Positions 1 through 8,610 of a stretch of 38,711 bases of DNA are shown here, piece by piece. Under the pieces are notes generated by a model. That model ran no database searches. It worked only from the letters and a program-made list of their open reading frames with translations, and had not been told where the DNA came from. The DNA comes from Deltaproteobacteria bacterium. Lineage in GTDB: Bacteria > Bdellovibrionota > FAC87 > UBA2466. Location: NCBI GenBank assembly GCA_016875135.1, contig VGSE01000005.1, forward strand, positions 1 to 38,711, given 5' to 3'. The number at the start of each line of letters is the position of its first letter. Position 1 is the first letter of the stretch. The position numbers were made by a program, and so were the translations under genes.

Positions 1-136
1 GGTTATGCCTGGCGATAACGTCGCAGTTGAGGTAGAACTCATCACTCCTATCGCTATGGAAAAAGAAGTCCGATTTGCTATCCGTGAAGGTGGCAGAACG
101 GTAGGAGCTGGGGTCGTAACTGAAATTCTGGAGTAG
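1..136 (+). CDS. tuf: Elongation factor Tu, C-terminal end (partial)
   Basis: Only the last 44 codons are in the window, read from base 2 to a TAG at 134-136. The translation contains [28 protein letters not shown] and the terminal TEILE, which is the conserved end of domain 3 of EF-Tu. EF-Tu is the GTPase that carries aminoacyl-tRNA to the ribosome. The stop lies 2 nt before the GTG of rpsJ, the usual end of the str operon feeding into the S10 operon. The rest of the gene lies to the left of the window. Confidence 0.97.
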   Translation, partial: VMPGDNVAVEVELITPIAMEKEVRFAIREGGRTVGAGVVTEILE

Positions 137-138
137 TT

Positions 139-447
139 GTGCAGAGTCAAAAGATACGCATTCGGTTAAAAGCGTTCGACTATAAACTGTTGGACCAATC
201 GGTATCTGAAATTGTAGATACAGCCAAGCGCACTGGAGCGAAAGTAGCGGGGCCCATTCCCTTGCCTACTAAAGTCAATCGCTACACTGTGCTACGTTCA
301 CCTCATGTCGACAAAAAATCGCGTGAGCAATTTGAAATCAGAACACATAAACGGCTCATCGACATTCTCGAGCCCACGCAAAACACTATCGACTCATTAA
401 TGAAGCTCGATCTGTCTGCTGGTATCGATGTCAGTATTACTTTGTGA
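139..447 (+). CDS. rpsJ: 30S ribosomal protein S10
   Basis: The 102-residue product has the normal S10 length and family landmarks: [14 protein letters not shown] at the start, [29 protein letters not shown] in parts through the middle, and a C-terminal IDVSITL. S10 sits in the 30S head and in other bacteria also joins NusB in antitermination complexes. The start is GTG, 2 nt after the tuf stop. The next gene is rplD rather than rplC, an unusual arrangement. A GAGG that spans the rpsJ stop provides the ribosome binding site of rplD. Confidence 0.97.
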   Translation: MQSQKIRIRLKAFDYKLLDQSVSEIVDTAKRTGAKVAGPIPLPTKVNRYTVLRSPHVDKKSREQFEIRTHKRLIDILEPTQNTIDSLMKLDLSAGIDVSITL

Positions 448-456
448 GGTTGTCCC

Positions 457-1095
457 ATGCCGTCGTTACCATTATATGATTTAAATAAAAAGAAAGTTGG
501 CAACATCGACCTAAATGATGCTGTCTTTGCAGGCGAAATTCGTCCCCACTTACTCAATGATGCTGTTAGAGCCCAGTTAGCATGGAAATACGAATTTAAA
601 ACCGCAAACTCTCGTACTCGCACGGAAGTCCAGGGAACTCGTAAAAAAGTCTATAAACAAAAAGGAACAGGACAAGCCCGACACGGAGACGAAAAAGCTC
701 CTATTTTCGTCGGTGGCGGTAAAGCCCATGGGCCGAAGCCGCATAGAAGAACTCACAAGATCAACAAGAAGGTCATGAAAGCTGCTTTAGTCACTGCTCT
801 TTCCTTAAACCAAAAGGAAGATAGGCTTTTTGTGGTTGATAAGTTGGAGCTTAAAAAGCCTAGCACTAAAGCTGCAAAAGATTGTCTTAAGGCTTTTGAG
901 GTAGACAGTGTTCTTTTCGTCAACTCCGGCGAGGGTGATGGAGAGGAATTTTTCAATAAAAGCGTCAAGAACCTTAACAAAGTTAAGTTTCTAAAGCCTG
1001 AAGGTGTGAATGTTTTTGATGTTTTGAAATACAAAAACATCATCGTAAGCAGCAAGGCAGCCAAGAAACTTACGGAGCGGTTAGCCCATGTATAA
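457..1095 (+). CDS. rplD: 50S ribosomal protein L4
   Basis: A 212-residue L4 protein, close to the usual 200-210. The diagnostic central extension is visible at about residues 58-90, with [19 protein letters not shown] and [13 protein letters not shown]. This is the loop that lines the polypeptide exit tunnel. It begins 9 nt after rpsJ, with GAGG 8 nt upstream of the ATG, so rplC (L3) is absent from its normal place. Its last 8 nt overlap rplW. In E. coli, L4 autoregulates the S10 operon through a leader upstream of rpsJ. No comparable leader can be seen here because tuf abuts rpsJ. Confidence 0.97.
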   Translation: MPSLPLYDLNKKKVGNIDLNDAVFAGEIRPHLLNDAVRAQLAWKYEFKTANSRTRTEVQGTRKKVYKQKGTGQARHGDEKAPIFVGGGKAHGPKPHRRTHKINKKVMKAALVTALSLNQKEDRLFVVDKLELKKPSTKAAKDCLKAFEVDSVLFVNSGEGDGEEFFNKSVKNLNKVKFLKPEGVNVFDVLKYKNIIVSSKAAKKLTERLAHV

Positions 1096-1366
1096 CATTA
1101 TTAAGCGCCCGATCGTCACTGAGAAGAACACTCTCCGTTCTAACTTTCATAATGAGTACGCTTTCGAAGTGGATCTTAATGCAAACAGAACGGAGATCAA
1201 AAAGGCTGTAGAAAAGCTTTTTGGCGTAAAAGTAGTTCGCGTGAACACTCTTATTGCCCGCAAAGAAGCAAAACGCCTCGGTAAAATGCCTGGAAAGCGC
1301 ATACTGTGGAAAAAAGCCATTGTAAAACTTAAGGAGGGTGACAAGTTTGACTTTGTCGCTAGTTAA
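1088..1366 (+). CDS. rplW: 50S ribosomal protein L23
   Basis: A 92-residue protein of normal L23 length. It has the starting [11 protein letters not shown] motif, the [24 protein letters not shown] block and a C-terminal [17 protein letters not shown]23 lies at the tunnel exit and is the docking site for trigger factor and SRP. The ATG overlaps the last 8 nt of rplD, implying translational coupling, and the stop is 2 nt before the rplB ATG. Confidence 0.97.
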   Translation: MYNIIKRPIVTEKNTLRSNFHNEYAFEVDLNANRTEIKKAVEKLFGVKVVRVNTLIARKEAKRLGKMPGKRILWKKAIVKLKEGDKFDFVAS

Positions 1367-1368
1367 AG

Positions 1369-2190
1369 ATGCCTATAAAAGCTTTTAAACCAGTAACACC
1401 TGCTCGTCGGTTTCTAACTCAAATCGATTACACAGAGCTTTTAGATAAAAAGCCAGAAAAGAGCTTAACCGAAGTAAAAACTAGCTCAGGTGGGCGAAAT
1501 AACTGTGGGCGCATCACTTCTCGATTTAGAGGGGGTGGTCATAAACGGAAATATCGTCTTATAGATTTTAAAAGAAATAAATTTGACGTAACTGGAACTG
1601 TGGTCGGACTAGAATATGATCCTAATCGTTCAGCAAGAATTGCACTAGTTAACTACAGTGACGGTGAAAAGAGGTACATTTTGGCTCCAGTTGGAATTAA
1701 GGCTGGGGATAAAGTGCTGGCATCAGAGAATGCAGATATCCAAGTTGGAAATGCATTACCCTTAAAAAGGATCCCTGCTGGTACAAACCTTCACAATATT
1801 GAAGTTCGACCCGGGGCTGGTGGAAAAATGGCCAGAAGTGCAGGTTCGATGGTTCAATTGGTTGGTTTTGAAGGAGGCTATGCTCAACTAAGAATGCCTT
1901 CGGGAGAACTAAGAATTGTTTCCGATAAATGCTGGGCCACAGTTGGTCAAGTTGGAAATCTTGAACACGAAAACGAAGTCATTGGTAAAGCTGGTCGCAT
2001 GCGCTGGTTAGGTTTTAGACCTCACAATCGTGGCGTCTCTATGAACCCAGTTGACCATCCACTTGGTGGCGGTGAAGGTAAATCATCAGGTGGGCGTCAT
2101 CCAGTAACTCCTTGGGGTAAAAAGACCAAAGGTAAGAAGACCAGAAACTCAAAACGCACAGATAGATTTATTATTAGGAGGCGCAAATAA
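1369..2190 (+). CDS. rplB: 50S ribosomal protein L2
   Basis: A 273-residue L2 protein, the standard length. Landmarks include [20 protein letters not shown] near residues 40-58, the RMPSGELR segment, and the C-terminal [17 protein letters not shown] block that contains the conserved His of the peptidyl-transferase region. L2 is a primary 23S rRNA binder needed for subunit association. The gene ends with an AGGAGG inside its last codons, then TAA-TTT-ATG into rpsS, so the rpsS ribosome binding site is embedded in rplB. Confidence 0.98.
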   Translation: MPIKAFKPVTPARRFLTQIDYTELLDKKPEKSLTEVKTSSGGRNNCGRITSRFRGGGHKRKYRLIDFKRNKFDVTGTVVGLEYDPNRSARIALVNYSDGEKRYILAPVGIKAGDKVLASENADIQVGNALPLKRIPAGTNLHNIEVRPGAGGKMARSAGSMVQLVGFEGGYAQLRMPSGELRIVSDKCWATVGQVGNLEHENEVIGKAGRMRWLGFRPHNRGVSMNPVDHPLGGGEGKSSGGRHPVTPWGKKTKGKKTRNSKRTDRFIIRRRK

Positions 2191-2193
2191 TTT

Positions 2194-2481
2194 ATGGCTC
2201 GCTCCATTAAAAAAGGTCCTTACGTGGCCGCTCACTTGCTTAAAAAGGCAGAAAAAGCCCAAGCAAGCAACGATAAAAAAGTACTCAAAACATGGTCTCG
2301 CAGTTCAACTGTGGTTCCCGAAATGTTGGGACTTACCCTAGCAGTTCATAACGGTCACAAGTTCCACTCATTATTTGTTACTGAGAATATGGTTGGTCAT
2401 AAGCTCGGGGAATTCGCTCCCACAAGAACCTTCCATGCACACTCTGGAGACCGAAAAACCAAAGTAGAAGAAGGTAAGTAG
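2194..2481 (+). CDS. rpsS: 30S ribosomal protein S19
   Basis: A 95-residue S19 with the hallmark start [11 protein letters not shown] and the conserved [16 protein letters not shown] and [15 protein letters not shown] segments. S19 binds the 30S head with S13 and contacts the A-site tRNA region. It starts 3 nt after rplB and ends 3 nt before rplV. Both junctions have the form stop-TTT-ATG. Confidence 0.98.
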   Translation: MARSIKKGPYVAAHLLKKAEKAQASNDKKVLKTWSRSSTVVPEMLGLTLAVHNGHKFHSLFVTENMVGHKLGEFAPTRTFHAHSGDRKTKVEEGK

Positions 2482-2484
2482 TTT

Positions 2485-2820
2485 ATGGAAGTTACAGCGA
2501 CATTACGTTACGCAAGAATTACTCCTAGAAAGATGCGCTTAGTTGGAGACCTGTGCAAAGGGCTACCAGTTGAAAAAGCTCATCAACAATTAGATTTCTG
2601 CCAGAAAAAAGGCGGAAAGTTACTAGCAGTACTTTTGGATTCTGCAATAGCTAACGCCAAAGAAAAAGGTGGCGTTGATCTCGATAACTTGTATGTCAAG
2701 CGAGTTACCGTAGATGATGGTCCGATTTTGAAGCGATTCATGCCACGAGCTATGGGTAGAGCGACAAAAATTAAGAAAAAAATGAGCCACGTGACTGTGG
2801 TTCTTGATGAAGCCAGATAA
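2485..2820 (+). CDS. rplV: 50S ribosomal protein L22
   Basis: A 111-residue L22 of typical length. [14 protein letters not shown] opens the protein, and the C-terminal part has [29 protein letters not shown], given here as the beta-hairpin region that reaches into the exit tunnel (about residues 80-107). It starts 3 nt after rpsS through TAG-TTT-ATG. The stop is followed by AAGAGGAA, a good ribosome binding site for the GTG start of rpsC. Confidence 0.97.
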   Translation: MEVTATLRYARITPRKMRLVGDLCKGLPVEKAHQQLDFCQKKGGKLLAVLLDSAIANAKEKGGVDLDNLYVKRVTVDDGPILKRFMPRAMGRATKIKKKMSHVTVVLDEAR

Positions 2821-2831
2821 AAGAGGAAACA

Positions 2832-3500
2832 GTGGGACAAAAGACACATCCAATTGGTTTTAGACTGGGAGTTAACAAAACTTGGGCCTCCCGATGGTTC
2901 AGTGTTCGAGAGTACGCAAACTTCTTGCATGAAGATTTGAAACTTCGAGATTTCCTAAAGAAAAAGTTAAATCACGCTGGTGTTTCTAAGGTAGATATTG
3001 AAAGACTAGCAAGCAAAATCAAAATCAACATTCATACTGCCCGACCTGGAATAGTAATCGGGAAAAAAGGAACTGGGATCGACCAGCTCAGAGCCGAAGT
3101 TCAAAAGCTTTCTAAGGCTGAAGTTTTTATAAATATTTTGGAAGTTAGAAAAGCTGAAGCGGATGCTCAGCTCATTGCAGCCAGCATAGCTGACCAACTC
3201 CAAAAAAGAGTGGCCTTCAGAAGAGCCATGAAAAAAGCTATGAGTCAGGCCTTCAAATTTGGTGTAAAAGGTATCAAAATTCAATGCGCCGGTCGTTTGG
3301 GTGGTGCAGAGATCGCACGAACCGAAAGATATGCAGAGGGAAGTGTTCCTCTTCATACCTTAAGAGCAGATATTGATTATGGCTTTGCAGAGGCGTATAC
3401 CACCTATGGTCAAATTGGGGTTAAAGTGTGGGTTTACAAAGGTGAGATCATTGAACGAAAAAGCACAATGACTCGCCCTGAGATAACTGCAGAGGCGTAA
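2832..3500 (+). CDS. rpsC: 30S ribosomal protein S3
   Basis: A 222-residue S3 that begins [13 protein letters not shown]. It carries the KH domain with the GKKG loop ([10 protein letters not shown], about residues 74-83) and the C-terminal block [17 protein letters not shown]3 forms part of the mRNA entry channel of the 30S subunit. The start codon is GTG, with an AGAGGA ribosome binding site just upstream. A 34-nt gap follows, the largest in the first part of the cluster, with AGAGGAAT before rplP. Confidence 0.98.
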   Translation: MGQKTHPIGFRLGVNKTWASRWFSVREYANFLHEDLKLRDFLKKKLNHAGVSKVDIERLASKIKINIHTARPGIVIGKKGTGIDQLRAEVQKLSKAEVFINILEVRKAEADAQLIAASIADQLQKRVAFRRAMKKAMSQAFKFGVKGIKIQCAGRLGGAEIARTERYAEGSVPLHTLRADIDYGFAEAYTTYGQIGVKVWVYKGEIIERKSTMTRPEITAEA

Positions 3501-3534
3501 GAAGCTAATACTATTAAGATTTTAGAGGAATGAT

Positions 3535-3951
3535 ATGTTAAGTCCTAAACGAGTTAAATATAGAAGGGTTCAGAAAGGCAGAATGAAAGGGAAAGCCTAC
3601 CGAGGCTCTGACCTGAACTTCGGTGACTATGGTTTACAGGCCCTTGAGTGTGGAAGAATCACTTCCAAACAGATTGAAGCAAGTCGTGTTGCTATCGCAC
3701 GCTATGCCAAAAGAGTTGGAAAAATGTTTATTCGTATTTTTCCGGATAAGCCAGTGTCAAGAAAACCAGCTGAGACTCGTATGGGCGGAGGAAAAGGTGC
3801 CCCTGAGTATTGGGTAGCAGTTATTAAACCAGGAAGAATTTTGTTCGAAATGGAAGGAGTCGATGCAGCAACTGCTAAACAAGCACTAACACTTGCCAGT
3901 CATAAGCTCCCATTGAGAACCAAATTTATTCAACGAGGTGTGAGTTTATAA
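3535..3951 (+). CDS. rplP: 50S ribosomal protein L16
   Basis: A 138-residue L16 of standard length, starting [19 protein letters not shown]. It contains the [22 protein letters not shown] block and the [19 protein letters not shown] loop, which is the part that reaches towards the peptidyl-transferase centre and tRNA elbow. Its stop shares one base with the start of rpmC (TAATG), an overlap typical of coupled translation. Confidence 0.98.
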   Translation: MLSPKRVKYRRVQKGRMKGKAYRGSDLNFGDYGLQALECGRITSKQIEASRVAIARYAKRVGKMFIRIFPDKPVSRKPAETRMGGGKGAPEYWVAVIKPGRILFEMEGVDAATAKQALTLASHKLPLRTKFIQRGVSL

Positions 3952-4247
3952 TGGATGCGAAAGAATTAAGAACTTTAGGTGTTGATGAGTTAAGAGCTCG
4001 CTGCCGCCAATGGGGAGAAGAACTCTTCAAGGCTCGCTTTATGGCTGGGACCGCTGAAGCTAAAGATACAAGTATCTTTAAGAAGCTCCGAAAAGATATT
4101 GCAAGAGCACAAACTGTCCTTACAGAGAAGATTAAAAGTGGGCAAACTTTGTCAGGTCAAACTGTAGAAGCTGGAGTTCCTACTGACAAACCAGTTAGCA
4201 AAAGGGCAACAGTAAAAAAAAGTAGCCCTAAAAAGAGCAAGGAATAA
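3951..4247 (+). CDS. rpmC: 50S ribosomal protein L29 with long basic tail
   Basis: The first 65 or so residues match L29: ELRTLGVDELRARC, then KARFMAGTAEAKDTSIFKKLRKDIARAQTVL. L29 sits at the tunnel exit next to L23. The family normally ends at about 60-72 residues, but this protein has 98. The extra C-terminal stretch of about 30 residues is rich in Lys, Ser and Thr and looks disordered. It overlaps rplP by one base and is followed by rpsQ after 15 nt with a GAGGAG ribosome binding site. Confidence 0.95.
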   Translation: MDAKELRTLGVDELRARCRQWGEELFKARFMAGTAEAKDTSIFKKLRKDIARAQTVLTEKIKSGQTLSGQTVEAGVPTDKPVSKRATVKKSSPKKSKE

Positions 4248-4262
4248 GAGGAGTTTTGATCG

Positions 4263-4538
4263 ATGACATCTTCAGAAAACAAACAAGACCGAAGACAGGT
4301 AGTTCGCGGGGTCGTAGTGAGTGACAAAATGACCAAGACGAGGGTAATTGAGTTGAAGAGAACTCAAAATCACCGTCTTTATCATAAAAAACTTATCCAT
4401 CAGAAGAGACTGTTCATTCACGATGAAAAGAATGAAAGCAAAATAGGAGATGTAGTGATGGCGGAGTCCACAAGGCCTCTATCTCGACATAAAGCTTTTA
4501 GATTAATAAAGATTGTTGAAAAGCGAGTAGCAGAATGA
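4263..4538 (+). CDS. rpsQ: 30S ribosomal protein S17
   Basis: A 91-residue S17 protein with the OB-fold signature: [44 protein letters not shown] in parts, and [20 protein letters not shown]17 is a primary 16S rRNA binder of the 30S body. The first 10 residues are a polar leader slightly longer than in E. coli. Its last 4 bases overlap the rplN start (ATGA). Confidence 0.97.
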   Translation: MTSSENKQDRRQVVRGVVVSDKMTKTRVIELKRTQNHRLYHKKLIHQKRLFIHDEKNESKIGDVVMAESTRPLSRHKAFRLIKIVEKRVAE

Positions 4539-4912
4539 TTCAAAGTGAAACATATCTTAATGTTGCTGACAATTCCGGGGCTCGGCAGGTTATGTGTTTT
4601 AAAGTCCTCGGTGGCAGTAAGCGTCGTTACGCTTCGATTGGCGATGTAATTGTTGTAACCGTGAAAGATGCTTTACCTACCTCCAAGGTGAAAAAAGGGG
4701 CGGTAATGAAAGCTGTAGTAGTTAGAACAAAAAAAGAAATTCGACGACCTGACGGCTCTTACATTCGATTTGATGATAACGCAGCAGTTCTTCTAAACAA
4801 CAATTTAGAGCCTGTAGGAACACGTATCTTTGGACCTGTGGCAAGAGAACTGAGAGTCCCTGCAAAAGATGGCTATATGAAAATTATCTCGCTCGCTCCG
4901 GAGGTTTTATGA
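4535..4912 (+). CDS. rplN: 50S ribosomal protein L14
   Basis: A 125-residue L14, two or three residues longer than most, starting [18 protein letters not shown]. The conserved [31 protein letters not shown] and [13 protein letters not shown] segments are all present. L14 forms an intersubunit bridge and is the docking site of the silencing factor RsfS in other bacteria. It overlaps both its neighbours by 4 nt: rpsQ upstream and rplX downstream. Confidence 0.98.
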   Translation: MIQSETYLNVADNSGARQVMCFKVLGGSKRRYASIGDVIVVTVKDALPTSKVKKGAVMKAVVVRTKKEIRRPDGSYIRFDDNAAVLLNNNLEPVGTRIFGPVARELRVPAKDGYMKIISLAPEVL

Positions 4913-5238
4913 CGGGCGTTACAGTAACACATGTTAAAAAGAACGACTTAGTTCAAGTAATGGTTGGAAAAGAGCGCGGAAAAACTGGAAAGATTCTTCG
5001 CGTAGATCAGAAAAAGGGAAGAGTTCTTATTGAGAAGTTAAACATGGTCAAGAAACATACCAAGCCAACCCAAAAGTCGGCTGGTGGTATTGTAGAAGTG
5101 GAAGGTTGGATTTCTGCATCAAACGTATTACTTTACTGTGAAAAGCTAAGTTCTGGGGTGCGAACGGCTCGAAAAACTCTTGAATCGGGTAAAAAAGTAC
5201 GTATTTGCAGAAAGACTAAGATTCAATTGGATAAATAG
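4909..5238 (+). CDS. rplX: 50S ribosomal protein L24
   Basis: A 109-residue L24 with a KOW motif near residues 8-34 ([20 protein letters not shown]) followed by [18 protein letters not shown]24 starts 50S assembly by binding the 5' part of 23S rRNA. The start overlaps the rplN stop by 4 nt (ATGA), and the GGAGG just upstream in rplN is its ribosome binding site. The stop is 11 nt before rplE. Confidence 0.97.
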   Translation: MTGVTVTHVKKNDLVQVMVGKERGKTGKILRVDQKKGRVLIEKLNMVKKHTKPTQKSAGGIVEVEGWISASNVLLYCEKLSSGVRTARKTLESGKKVRICRKTKIQLDK

Positions 5239-5249
5239 TAGGTATTGAG

Positions 5250-5795
5250 ATGAAGCCAAGATTATTTGAACATTATAATAAAAAAGTAGTTCCGGAACTC
5301 ATGAAGGGTTTTGAATACAAAAACCCTATGGAGTGCCCAAAGCTCAAAAAGATCGTAGTCAGCATGTGCCTAAAAGAGGCTACTAGCGATATTAAAGTCA
5401 TGGATCGGGCAATGGAAGAGTTGTCTCTTGTTACAGGTCAAAAACCCAAAATGACCCGAGCCAAGAAAGCCATTGCTGCTTTTAAACTAAGAGCAGGGAT
5501 GCCACTCGGTGCTGTAGTGACTTTACGTGGTGCTCGAATGTATGAATTCTTGGATCGTTTAACCAACGTATCTCTCCCTCGAGTGAGAGATTTTAGAGGC
5601 TGTTCAACGACAGGTTTCGACGGAGCCGGAAACTATTGCTTAGGCATCAAAGAGCAGATCATTTTTCCGGAAATCAACTTTGAGAAAGTAGATAAGACGA
5701 GAGGCATGAACATCACGTTCGTGACTAGCGCTAACACTAATAAAGAAGGGTATGAGCTTCTGGAGAAGCTTGGAATGCCCTTCCGGAAAAAGTAA
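5250..5795 (+). CDS. rplE: 50S ribosomal protein L5
   Basis: A 181-residue L5 protein of standard length. Key segments are [47 protein letters not shown] and the end block [28 protein letters not shown]5 binds 5S rRNA and contacts the P-site tRNA. It lies 11 nt after rplX and 17 nt before rpsN, whose ACGAGGA is a ribosome binding site. Confidence 0.98.
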   Translation: MKPRLFEHYNKKVVPELMKGFEYKNPMECPKLKKIVVSMCLKEATSDIKVMDRAMEELSLVTGQKPKMTRAKKAIAAFKLRAGMPLGAVVTLRGARMYEFLDRLTNVSLPRVRDFRGCSTTGFDGAGNYCLGIKEQIIFPEINFEKVDKTRGMNITFVTSANTNKEGYELLEKLGMPFRKK

Positions 5796-5812
5796 TTTAA
5801 CGAGGATAAATC

Positions 5813-5998
5813 ATGGCAAAAACTTCAATGATGATAAAGGCGGCTCGCAAGCCTAAGTTTAAGACCCGGAAATACAATCGTTGTCCTAAATGCGGAAGAT
5901 CGCGAGCATTCTTGAGAAAGTTCAGACTATGTCGTCTGTGTTTTCGTAAATTAGCCCTTGAAGGACTTATCCCAGGCGTAATTAAGGCAAGTTGGTAA
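5813..5998 (+). CDS. rpsN: 30S ribosomal protein S14, zinc-binding short form
   Basis: A 61-residue S14 of the short type. Four cysteines at residues 24, 27, 40 and 43 (CPKC and CRLC) form a zinc ribbon, and the end [11 protein letters not shown] is the conserved S14 tail. S14 assembles late into the 30S head. The zinc form is the one replaced by a non-zinc paralogue under zinc limitation in some bacteria, but no such paralogue is visible here. The stop is 6 nt before rpsH. Confidence 0.97.
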   Translation: MAKTSMMIKAARKPKFKTRKYNRCPKCGRSRAFLRKFRLCRLCFRKLALEGLIPGVIKASW

Positions 5999-6004
5999 AT
6001 AATT

Positions 6005-6409
6005 ATGATGACAGATCCTATAGCAGATTTATTAACCCAGGTTCGAAATGCAAGCAAAGCACGTCACCGTAAGGTCGACATTGTCCCAACTCGATTGAAA
6101 ATATCGATTGTTGATTTGTGGCAAAAAGCAGGCTTTATTAAAAACTATAAGCTGTATCGACAGTCGCCCACCGACACAAAGGGTTTATTAAGAATTTACT
6201 TAAAATATGTTGGTAAAAACCAGCCTGTAATCCATGGACTAAGACGCGTTAGCAAACCTAGCAGACGCGTGTATGTGTCCCACAATAGAGTGCCAAAAGT
6301 TTTGGATGGGATTGGAATGGCTATCGTTTCCACCTCCCGAGGGGTTCTCAACGATGATTTGGCTAGAGAACACCAAGTGGGTGGCGAACTTCTTTGCACA
6401 ATTTGGTAA
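6005..6409 (+). CDS. rpsH: 30S ribosomal protein S8
   Basis: A 134-residue S8 protein beginning MMTDPIADLLTQVRNA and ending with STSRGVLNDDLAREHQVGGELLCTIW, the conserved C-terminal signature. S8 is a primary 16S rRNA binder. In E. coli it is also the repressor of the spc operon. Two ATG codons in tandem (6005 and 6008) make the exact start uncertain by one residue. The intergenic spacer to rplF is 5 nt. Confidence 0.97.
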   Translation: MMTDPIADLLTQVRNASKARHRKVDIVPTRLKISIVDLWQKAGFIKNYKLYRQSPTDTKGLLRIYLKYVGKNQPVIHGLRRVSKPSRRVYVSHNRVPKVLDGIGMAIVSTSRGVLNDDLAREHQVGGELLCTIW

Positions 6410-6414
6410 TAATT

Positions 6415-6966
6415 ATGTCACGAGTTGGAAAAAAACCGATAAAAATTGTTTCAGGAGTCAAAGTCAAATTTGCAGCTCCTACTGTTGAAGTAAGCGGAAA
6501 GTTGGGAACTTTAAAACGTACCCTACCTTCAAGCGTCTCCGTCGAGGTAAAGGGAGAAGAAGTGCATGTTATCAGCTCTTCGGAAAGCCCTTCTACAAAA
6601 GCTCTCCATGGGCTCTCAAGGACTCTTATTAGTAACATGATGAAGGGTGTTCTTGAAGGTTATACAAAAGAATTGGAGCTTCAAGGGGTCGGATATAGAG
6701 CCCAAGTTCAAGGCAGCAAACTTAATATGACTCTTGGGTTTTCTCACCCGGTAGAATTCCCTCTACCACAAGGAATTACAGCTACTGTTGAAGCAAACAC
6801 AAAAATTTGCCTCAAAGGTGCAGACAAAGAATTGTTAGGACAAACTGCGTCGACACTACGAAAAATAAAGCCACCCGAACCTTACAAAGGGAAAGGGATT
6901 CGCTATGTCGGTGAAGTAATTACCTTGAAACAAGGTAAGACTGCGGGAGCGGGAGGCGGTAAGTAG
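6415..6966 (+). CDS. rplF: 50S ribosomal protein L6
   Basis: A 183-residue L6 protein with the conserved start MSRVGKKPIKI and the C-terminal EPYKGKGIRYVGE motif. I chose the ATG at 6415 rather than an in-frame TTG seven codons upstream, because it gives the exact family N-terminus and follows the rpsH stop. L6 lies near the sarcin-ricin loop. It has a glycine-rich tail (GAGGGK), and the junction to rplR is TAG-TTT-ATG. Confidence 0.97.
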   Translation: MSRVGKKPIKIVSGVKVKFAAPTVEVSGKLGTLKRTLPSSVSVEVKGEEVHVISSSESPSTKALHGLSRTLISNMMKGVLEGYTKELELQGVGYRAQVQGSKLNMTLGFSHPVEFPLPQGITATVEANTKICLKGADKELLGQTASTLRKIKPPEPYKGKGIRYVGEVITLKQGKTAGAGGGK

Positions 6967-6969
6967 TTT

Positions 6970-7353
6970 ATGAGTACAAAAATCCGAACCAACACTAATC
7001 CGAGACAAATCATAAGGATTCGAAAGAAAGAGCGAATCCGAAAAAAAATTGTTCGACACATGGGTTCCATCTCTCGTTTGGTGGTCTATCGAAGCAACAA
7101 GTTTATCTATGCACAGATCATTGACGATCTAAAGGGCAGCACTTTAGTTCAAGCTAACACCCAAGAAGACAATTTTAAATCTTTGGGATCCAAGAAGAAT
7201 CTTGAGGCTGCAAAGATGCTAGGAAGTTTAATAGGCCAAAGAGCTGTAGAGAAAAAAGTAGATCGTGTTCTATTTGATCGAAACGGCTATGAATATCACG
7301 GACGTATCAAAGCTCTCGCCGAGAGCGCAAGAGAGGCAGGACTTAAGTTCTAA
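6970..7353 (+). CDS. rplR: 50S ribosomal protein L18
   Basis: A 127-residue L18 protein. The N-terminal basic stretch ([17 protein letters not shown]) is followed by the conserved [19 protein letters not shown] and the end block [26 protein letters not shown]18 binds 5S rRNA with L5 and forms the central protuberance. It starts 3 nt after rplF and shares one base with rpsE (TAATG). Confidence 0.97.
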   Translation: MSTKIRTNTNPRQIIRIRKKERIRKKIVRHMGSISRLVVYRSNKFIYAQIIDDLKGSTLVQANTQEDNFKSLGSKKNLEAAKMLGSLIGQRAVEKKVDRVLFDRNGYEYHGRIKALAESAREAGLKF

Positions 7354-7856
7354 TGATGCCAGCTAAGAAAATTAATCCAAACGATTTAGAGTTGTCGGAA
7401 CGTATTGTTTACATTAATCGCGTCGCCAAAGTTGTTAAGGGCGGTCGCAGATTCAGCTTTAGCGTGATAGTAGTTGTTGGGGATTCGGCGGGTCACGTTG
7501 GAGTTGGGCTTGGAAAAGCTAGAGAAGTTCCTGAAGCTATTAGAAAAGCTGGGGAATCTGCTAGAAAAAACATGTTTACGCTATCGCTTAACCATGGAAC
7601 TTTCCCTCACGAAATAATTGGAAAGTATGGTGCAGCATCAGTCCTTCTAAAACCTGCTTCCGACGGAACTGGGATTATCGCAGGAGGAGCTTGTCGCTCG
7701 GTATTAGAACTTGCAGGAGTTCGCAATGCTTTGACCAAATCCTTTGGAACAACCAATCCTCACAACCTAGTTCGAGCAACCATAAATGGGTTGGTTCGAA
7801 TGAGACTACCCGAGGATGTTTTAAAATCTAGAAGTGCTCAGGAAAGCGCTTACTAG
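7353..7856 (+). CDS. rpsE: 30S ribosomal protein S5
   Basis: A 167-residue S5 with [39 protein letters not shown] and the C-terminal [16 protein letters not shown] segment. S5 helps control decoding accuracy and lines the mRNA entry. The first ATG overlaps the rplR stop by one base, and a second ATG follows directly at 7356, so the start is uncertain by one residue. The stop TAG is 3 nt before the GTG of rpmD. Confidence 0.97.
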   Translation: MMPAKKINPNDLELSERIVYINRVAKVVKGGRRFSFSVIVVVGDSAGHVGVGLGKAREVPEAIRKAGESARKNMFTLSLNHGTFPHEIIGKYGAASVLLKPASDGTGIIAGGACRSVLELAGVRNALTKSFGTTNPHNLVRATINGLVRMRLPEDVLKSRSAQESAY

Positions 7857-7859
7857 TTT

Positions 7860-8096
7860 GTGGATGTAGCAATGAGAAACTCAAACAAAACTAGCGAAAA
7901 AGATATGAGTGGAAAAAAAGTTCAAGTAAAACTGGTTAAAAGTGTCATAGCGACACCTCAATGGATGAGAACCATCGTAAGAACCCTTGGTTTGCGAAAA
8001 ATGAATGATATCAATGTTGTCACTGATACCGGGGCGATCCGAGGAATGGTGCGCAGAGTACCTCATTTAGTTCAGTTAACCGAAGTTAAGGAGTAA
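7860..8096 (+). CDS. rpmD: 50S ribosomal protein L30
   Basis: The core, from MSGKKVQVKLVKSVIATP to the C-terminal GMVRRVPHLVQL, is L30. With the GTG at 7860 the product has 78 residues. With the ATG at 7905 it has 63, nearer the family's usual 58-62. I list 7860 because the gene follows rpsE by the TAG-TTT-GTG junction seen four other times in this cluster, while the ATG at 7905 has no ribosome binding site. If 7860 is right, the protein has a polar N-terminal extension of 15 residues. Confidence 0.9.
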   Translation: MDVAMRNSNKTSEKDMSGKKVQVKLVKSVIATPQWMRTIVRTLGLRKMNDINVVTDTGAIRGMVRRVPHLVQLTEVKE

Positions 8097-8100
8097 GCGC

Positions 8101-8592
8101 ATGGCGCAAGAGCAACAATTTCATTTAGGTAACCTAGTAGCTACAGAAGGCTCAAGAAAAGAGCGAGTTCGAAGGGGCCGTGGAACCGGTTCAGGTCTTG
8201 GTAAAACAGCTGGACGTGGCGGTAAAGGGCAAACAGCTAGAACAGGTAAGGGCCGTCCCAGAGGTTTCGAAGGGGGACAAAGTCCTCTTGTAAGACGTCT
8301 TCCCAAATTTGGTTTTAATAGTCCTAATAAGGTTTACTTTGACGTGATCAATGTAAATGTCTTAGACTCCCATTTTCAGAATGGAGACACGGTAACCTTG
8401 ACTCAACTGGTTGAAAAAGGACTAATTAAGTCGGAAAAAGCCTTAGTCAAAGTTCTTGGAGAGGGAAATCTCACTAAGAAGTTGACTGTGAAAGCTCACC
8501 GTTTCTCTAAGTCAGCGATTCAGAAGATTAATCAAGCTGGCGGGCAAATTGAAGAAATTAAAGTTGAAACTCAGCTAGTGACTGACAAATAA
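8101..8592 (+). CDS. rplO: 50S ribosomal protein L15
   Basis: A 163-residue L15 with the glycine-rich N-terminal block (RRGRGTGSGLGKTAGRGGKGQ, about residues 24-44) that wraps into 23S rRNA, then FEGGQSPLVRRLPKFGF. The family usually has about 145-150 residues. The excess lies mainly at the first 15 residues and the C-terminal tail. The gene starts 4 nt after rpmD (ribosome binding site AAGGAG) and ends 18 nt before secY. Confidence 0.97.
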   Translation: MAQEQQFHLGNLVATEGSRKERVRRGRGTGSGLGKTAGRGGKGQTARTGKGRPRGFEGGQSPLVRRLPKFGFNSPNKVYFDVINVNVLDSHFQNGDTVTLTQLVEKGLIKSEKALVKVLGEGNLTKKLTVKAHRFSKSAIQKINQAGGQIEEIKVETQLVTDK

Positions 8593-8610
8593 AAAACAGG
8601 AGAAAACATC

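Noticed and set aside
303-623. A 106-residue minus-strand frame over the rpsJ-rplD junction
   Set aside because: It is the antisense shadow of two firmly identified ribosomal genes, has no family motif and no ribosome binding site. I also checked it as a possible displaced L3 and it has no resemblance.
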